Below the pieces are notes generated by a model, which saw only the letters and a program-made list of their open reading frames with translations, searched no databases and had not been told where the DNA came from. Both the position numbers and the translations under genes were made by a program. Of a DNA stretch of 43,001 nucleotides, positions 38,779 to 43,001 are shown piece by piece. Origin of the DNA: an uncultured Clostridia bacterium. Lineage in GTDB: Bacteria; Bacillota; Clostridia; TANB77; CAG-508. How positions within the stretch are numbered: position 1 is the stretch's first letter; each line of letters opens with the position of its first letter. The DNA lies in assembly GCA_947625835.1 (NCBI GenBank), contig CANQPY010000009.1, forward strand, positions 1-43,001. The letters run 5' to 3'.

Positions 38779-40593
38779 ATAAAAAATAAAAAAATAAAAA
38801 AACTAGAATTTGAAGAAGGAGCAATTACAGATAAAGATAAAATTGCGCCATCTTATATTAACATGGAAAATCCAAAATATATTGAAATTGATAATTTATA
38901 TTATGGTGGATTAATTGTTACAAATTATTATAGAGAGCAGACAGATATTTTATTAAAAAGTTTAATAGAAACAAATATTAATATGAATATATCTATATTT
39001 TACGAAAAGCAAGATAGTTACAAAACAATAAAAGACTTAACATACCATATAGGAAATGTTGGAGTAGAACTAAAAGAAAGTAATCAAAATAGGGAAGATA
39101 TTGACATTGCAGCTTTTGCTTATAATGATGCAAAATATATTAGAAGAGAAATACAAGTAAACAACGAAGATATTTATTTTTTATATATTTATATAAATAT
39201 ATATGCAGAAGATGCAAAAGAATTAGAATATTATTTAAATAAAATAGAAGGAATAACACAAAGTAAAGGAATGCAAACAAGAAGAGCAAATTTTAGGCAA
39301 GAAGAAGCTTTTATTAGTTGCATACCACTTATGGAAAATTCAGAGGTTATAAAAGAAGTTGCAAGAAGAAACATTTTAACATCTGGCTTAATTGCAACAT
39401 ATCCTTTTATTTCATCTACAATATTTGATGACGAAGGAATATTTATAGGAACTAATATTTATAATAATTCGCTTGTTTTTATAGATAGATATAATACAGA
39501 AAAATATAAAAATGCAAATATATGTATTTTTGGAACAAGTGGAGCAGGCAAATCTTTTTATACAAAACTTTTAATACTTAGATACAAACTAATTGGAATC
39601 AAACAATATATTATAGATCCAGAAAGAGAATATGGAATATTATGTGAAAAATTAAAAGGGACACAAATAAAAATTGGGCCAAACTCTAATACATATATTA
39701 ATATTTTAGATATTAGAAAAGAAAGTATAGAAGAAGGAGAAAGTGGATACTTAGCAACAAAAATAGGAAAATTAATTGGATTTTTTAATTTAGTATTTGG
39801 CGAATTAAATGAAGAAGAAAAAGCAATATTAGAAGAAAAATTAATTGAAACCTATAAAAACAAAGGAATTACATTTGATGACAAAAGCTTGTTGCAAGGG
39901 CAAGAATTTAAAAAATCAAAAGACATGCCATTACTAGAAGATTTATATAATGTTTTAGAAAAAGACGAAAAAACACAAAAATTTAAAATAAAATTAATTC
40001 CATTTGTAAAAGGTTCAATGAAATTTTTTAATAATTATACAAATATTGAATTAGAAAATGATTTAATTATTGCAGATGTTTATGACTTAGGCGAAGAAAA
40101 TTTAAAATATGGAATGTATTTATTTACAGATATTTTTTGGGATAAAATTAAAGAAAATAGAGAAGAAAAAAAAGCAATTTATTTAGATGAAATTTGGAGA
40201 TTAATTGGTGTAACGTCAAATAAAGAAGTTGCAAGTTTTATTTATAAAATATTTAAAACCATTAGAAAATATGGAGGAAGTAGTGTTGCAATTACTCAAG
40301 ACATTTCTGATATTTTTAGTTTAGAAAATGGAATTTATGGAAAAAGTATTTTAAATAATTCTAGCATAAAAACATTTTTTGCTTTAGAAGAAGAAAATAT
40401 AAAAATATTATCTGAATTTGCAAATTTATCAGATAAAGAAAAAATAGAAATAAAATCTTTAAAAAGAGGAGAGTGTTTAATGTTTGTTGGAGAAAATCAT
40501 ATTTTAACAAAAATAGAGTGCTCTGAAAAAGAAAAAGAAATTTTGGAAGGAAATAAAATAGAAAATGAAAAAAATAATAACAGCAATTGGTAA
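38779..40593 (+). CDS. VirB4-type secretion ATPase, second copy, probable ATA (or ATT) start
   Basis: About 604 residues if started at ATA 38779, 8 bases after AAAGGAGG; ATT at 38776 is also possible. The first ATG (38863) would cut through KIAPSYINMENPKYIEI, which matches LIAPSGIDASKMDHLEI near the start of the paralogue at 16699-18657, so an upstream non-ATG start is favoured. Walker A GTSGAGKSFYTK is near 251, Walker B AIYLDEIWRLI near 466, then AITQDISDIF. The ATPase should power a secretion or pilus machine whose other parts are outside the window or at 7732-22161. Confidence 0.82.
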   Translation: MKNKKIKKLEFEEGAITDKDKIAPSYINMENPKYIEIDNLYYGGLIVTNYYREQTDILLKSLIETNINMNISIFYEKQDSYKTIKDLTYHIGNVGVELKESNQNREDIDIAAFAYNDAKYIRREIQVNNEDIYFLYIYINIYAEDAKELEYYLNKIEGITQSKGMQTRRANFRQEEAFISCIPLMENSEVIKEVARRNILTSGLIATYPFISSTIFDDEGIFIGTNIYNNSLVFIDRYNTEKYKNANICIFGTSGAGKSFYTKLLILRYKLIGIKQYIIDPEREYGILCEKLKGTQIKIGPNSNTYINILDIRKESIEEGESGYLATKIGKLIGFFNLVFGELNEEEKAILEEKLIETYKNKGITFDDKSLLQGQEFKKSKDMPLLEDLYNVLEKDEKTQKFKIKLIPFVKGSMKFFNNYTNIELENDLIIADVYDLGEENLKYGMYLFTDIFWDKIKENREEKKAIYLDEIWRLIGVTSNKEVASFIYKIFKTIRKYGGSSVAITQDISDIFSLENGIYGKSILNNSSIKTFFALEEENIKILSEFANLSDKEKIEIKSLKRGECLMFVGENHILTKIECSEKEKEILEGNKIENEKNNNSNW

Positions 40594-42010
40594 TCCGAAA
40601 TTAAACGAAGAATTAAAAAAAGAAAATAATTTTGAAATTATTGGAAAAGACCTTCAATATAAAGAAGCAATTTTAGAAATATTAGAAAAAAATAAAAAAA
40701 TTGATTTAATTATAATAAGTGAAAATTTATTAGGAAATATTTCTTTTGAAAATTTATTTGAAAAAATAAATTTATTAAATAATAAAATAAAAATTATTTT
40801 TATTTTAGAACAAGAAAATTCTGAATTAAAAAATATTTTAATAAAAAATAATATTAATTATATTTATTATAAAAATAAAATTAATTTAATTGAATTAATT
40901 AAATTAATAAATAAAAAAGAAATATTAAATTCAGAAAAAATAAATCAAGAAAAAAATAATAATAAATCAGAAAATAAATTTCATAGAGTAGAAATTAAAA
41001 ATAAAAAAATAAAAAATAAAATAATAAAAAAAAATAAAATAAAAAAAGAAAAAAATAAACAATTAAAAAAAACAAATTGGGCAAAAGATAAAAAAAGCAT
41101 ACAGAAAAATTTTTTTAAAGAGAAAATTTTAACAATAAAAAATATATTAAAACAAAATAGAAAGCTAAAAACAGTTGACAGAGAACATTTTATGTTAAAT
41201 AAAATTATAACTTTTTCAGGAAATGCAAAAAGTGGAAAAACAACTTTAGCCCTAATAATTAGCCAGTACTTATCTAACAAAAATTATAGAGTTTTACTAG
41301 TTGATGGAGATTTTGAAAAGCATGACTTAAGTATAATACTAAAAAGGGAGTTAAAAATACAAAATGAAAGAAAAAATTTTTTGGGAGAAAATTGTGAAAA
41401 ATTTGAAAGAAAAAATTTTAATTTTCAAAAAGGGAAAATAAATAAAGAAAAAATAGATAAAGAGGCAAAAAACGAAGAAATAATCAACAATAAAATCAAT
41501 TTATTAACAAAAAAAATAAATAATAATTTTTATTTTTTTTCAGAACTAAATCAAATAACACAAAATTGTCAACCAAAAATTCAAAAAATGAAAATAGATA
41601 TTTTTTTACAACTTTTAAAGGACAAATATGATTTTATCATTTTTGACTTATCAAAATACAATTTTGGCTCAGTTAATGAAGAAATAATAACAAATGCAAG
41701 TAAAAATTTTTTAGTTACAGACTCTAATGTATTAGGCATAAAGGAACTTAGAGGCACGATAAGAAGATATGTGCAAAAATTTAAAATTAAAGAAACCAGT
41801 TTACATATTATAGAAAATAGATATAGTAGCGGTTACATAAATAAAGATTTAGCACTAAAAATCCTTTCTACAAAAAGTGAAATTTTTGTAATTAGGGAAG
41901 ATAAAAAATATAGTTTTTTTATAGAAAATTTTTTTAAAAGAAATATTTTATTAAAAAATAAAAAAATAAAAAAAGATTTAAATAAAATAATTTTAAAAAT
42001 TAAAAATTAA
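40565..42010 (+). CDS. CpaE/MinD-like ATPase with receiver-like N-terminal domain
   Basis: 481 residues. Residues 1-125 resemble a response-regulator fold (IITAIGNPKLNEEL, IDLIIISENLLGN, IKIIFILEQ) without a clear phosphorylatable Asp set. Residues 130-205 are an extremely Lys/Asn-rich linker. The C-terminal part has a P-loop near 218 (FSGNAKSGKTTLALIISQYL), the DGDFEKHDLS motif and FDFIIFDLSKYNFG-like Walker B region (YDFIIFDLSKY). This receiver-plus-MinD order matches CpaE/TadZ pilus-localisation proteins. It overlaps the VirB4 gene by 29 bases, so the two are probably produced together. Confidence 0.65.
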   Translation: MKKIITAIGNPKLNEELKKENNFEIIGKDLQYKEAILEILEKNKKIDLIIISENLLGNISFENLFEKINLLNNKIKIIFILEQENSELKNILIKNNINYIYYKNKINLIELIKLINKKEILNSEKINQEKNNNKSENKFHRVEIKNKKIKNKIIKKNKIKKEKNKQLKKTNWAKDKKSIQKNFFKEKILTIKNILKQNRKLKTVDREHFMLNKIITFSGNAKSGKTTLALIISQYLSNKNYRVLLVDGDFEKHDLSIILKRELKIQNERKNFLGENCEKFERKNFNFQKGKINKEKIDKEAKNEEIINNKINLLTKKINNNFYFFSELNQITQNCQPKIQKMKIDIFLQLLKDKYDFIIFDLSKYNFGSVNEEIITNASKNFLVTDSNVLGIKELRGTIRRYVQKFKIKETSLHIIENRYSSGYINKDLALKILSTKSEIFVIREDKKYSFFIENFFKRNILLKNKKIKKDLNKIILKIKN

Positions 42011-42096
42011 AATAACTTTATATGCAAAAATATAAAATAAAAAATAAATAATAAAAAATAATAAATAAATAATAAAAAAAGAAAGAAGGAATAAAA

Positions 42097-42822
42097 ATGG
42101 AAATAAATAATTTAGAAAAAAATAATAATATTGAATTAAATAATAATTTAGTAAATGAAAATACTCAAAAAAATTTTTTAGAAACAACTCTAGGAAAAAC
42201 AATTAATACTGCAGTAGATATTGGAATTAGAGCATTGCTACCAGATTTTATGGAGGAACAAATTATTAATTTAAAAGATAATTTATTAGAATATGGATTA
42301 AAAGATGGCATAAAAAAGACTATAGACGATACAATTGATTTAGGAAAAAGTGCAATTGGAATAGTAACAGGTAATTTTGAAAGTGTTTCTCAAATGCAAA
42401 GTGCTATAAAAACAGGTGGATTAATTGATGGAATGTCTTCTTTATTAGATACAGTTGTTGACAAAGTGAAAAATGCAGGTTTAATTAATAACACGGTGGC
42501 AAGAACTATAAAGCAAGGAAAAAATGTAATATTAAATAATATGGAAAGTAATATAGAAGAAAGTTTCCAAAAGCAATATGATGCAATTGAAAATATAAAT
42601 AAATATATTAGCAATTGGAAAGAATATTTTAATGAAAAAGATTTTAATAATATGGAAAAAGAATTTGGAAAAATAGAAAAACAATTAGAAAAAATTGCTC
42701 CGATTGAAAAAACAATTGATGAAGCAAGAAATGTAGAGTTATTACATAATTTAATAAAAAATAATGGTCAAAATTTTGATTTAACACAAGAACAATTGGA
42801 TTTAGTAGAAAAGTTAAAATAA
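42097..42822 (+). CDS. Unrecognised helical protein at the end of the second cluster
   Basis: 241 residues, not assigned to a family. After an Asn/Glu-rich start the sequence is almost entirely helical: a moderately hydrophobic part at 30-130 with repeated Gly/Ile/Val patterns (TINTAVDIGIRALLPDFMEE, DLGKSAIGIVTGNFES, SSLLDTVVDKVKNAGL) and a charged coiled-coil C-terminus. There is no signal peptide and no clear membrane helix. It has an AGAAGGA ribosome-binding site and lies 86 bases after the CpaE-like gene with a terminator behind it, so it is probably the last gene of the operon. Confidence 0.55.
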   Translation: MEINNLEKNNNIELNNNLVNENTQKNFLETTLGKTINTAVDIGIRALLPDFMEEQIINLKDNLLEYGLKDGIKKTIDDTIDLGKSAIGIVTGNFESVSQMQSAIKTGGLIDGMSSLLDTVVDKVKNAGLINNTVARTIKQGKNVILNNMESNIEESFQKQYDAIENINKYISNWKEYFNEKDFNNMEKEFGKIEKQLEKIAPIEKTIDEARNVELLHNLIKNNGQNFDLTQEQLDLVEKLK

Positions 42823-42901
42823 ATATATTGAAAAAATAGATATAGCAGCAGAAGAAATTTGGGAAAATGGAGAAGATATATGTACAAACGAGTTATAATA
42901 A

Positions 42902-42926
42902 AAAACCTCATTAAAAATGGGGTTTT
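42902..42926 (+). terminator. Terminator after the second cluster
   Basis: AAAACCTCA pairs with TGGGGTTTT around a 7-base loop (one G-T pair), ending in T residues. Confidence 0.7.
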
Positions 42927-43001
42927 ATAAATCTTTCTTATAAGTTTTAAAAAATATATGAGAACAATTTATAATATCATAAAAATATTGAATATTAGCA
43001 T

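Overview
The window is very AT-rich chromosomal DNA from a low-GC Bacillota, probably an uncultured, spore-forming member of the Clostridia. The evidence is the replication-origin gene order rpmH-rnpA-yidD-yidC-jag-mnmE-mnmG-rsmG-parA-parB on one strand and dnaA-dnaN-recF-gyrB on the other, plus GerM-like and SleB-like domains. TGA is a true stop (rnpA ends TGA inside an ATGA overlap with yidD), so this is not a UGA-reassigned code.

Layout. 1-1811 has no gene and holds a diverged direct repeat with a conserved hairpin. 1812-7669 holds a GerM-domain protein, a REP-like patch, a 1450-residue acyl-CoA dehydratase activase fusion and a membrane J-domain protein. 7732-22161 (minus) is a chromosomal type IV secretion-like locus: three VirB2/TrbC-like pilins, a PrgI-like protein, a VirB4 split into two genes, a VirB6/TrbL-like channel protein, two NTF2/VirB8-like bitopic proteins and a four-enzyme cell-wall hydrolase. 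No relaxase or VirD4-type coupling protein is visible. 22315-22520 holds two tRNA-Ser genes. 22608-31602 (minus) is the parB-to-rpmH segment. 31783-37589 (plus) is dnaA-oriC-dnaN-recF-gyrB. 38173-42822 (plus) is a second cluster with another split VirB4, a CpaE-like ATPase and an unknown protein.

Main discovery candidate. Six genes (dnaA, gyrB, mnmE, mnmG, yidC and the cell-wall hydrolase) each look broken by single-base +1 insertions, eight in total. In all eight the extra base is a C directly before a GGN glycine codon, so the codon met by the ribosome is CGG, and skipping that C restores a full-length, family-typical protein. In my manual scan of about 12,600 codons I found no in-frame CGG anywhere else, although CGT, CGC and CGA are used for arginine. 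CGG therefore behaves here not as an arginine codon but as a +1 frameshift signal (or a CGGN quadruplet read as Gly). The affected genes include replication genes and MnmE/MnmG, tRNA wobble-uridine modification enzymes whose loss is known to affect frame maintenance.

Secondary points: two neighbouring genes in the second cluster lack ATG/GTG/TTG at the ribosome-binding-site distance and appear to start at ATA (or ATT). One pilin gene has its own promoter and terminator, as expected for a major pilin subunit. All motif, promoter and hairpin calls are by eye; no database search was possible.
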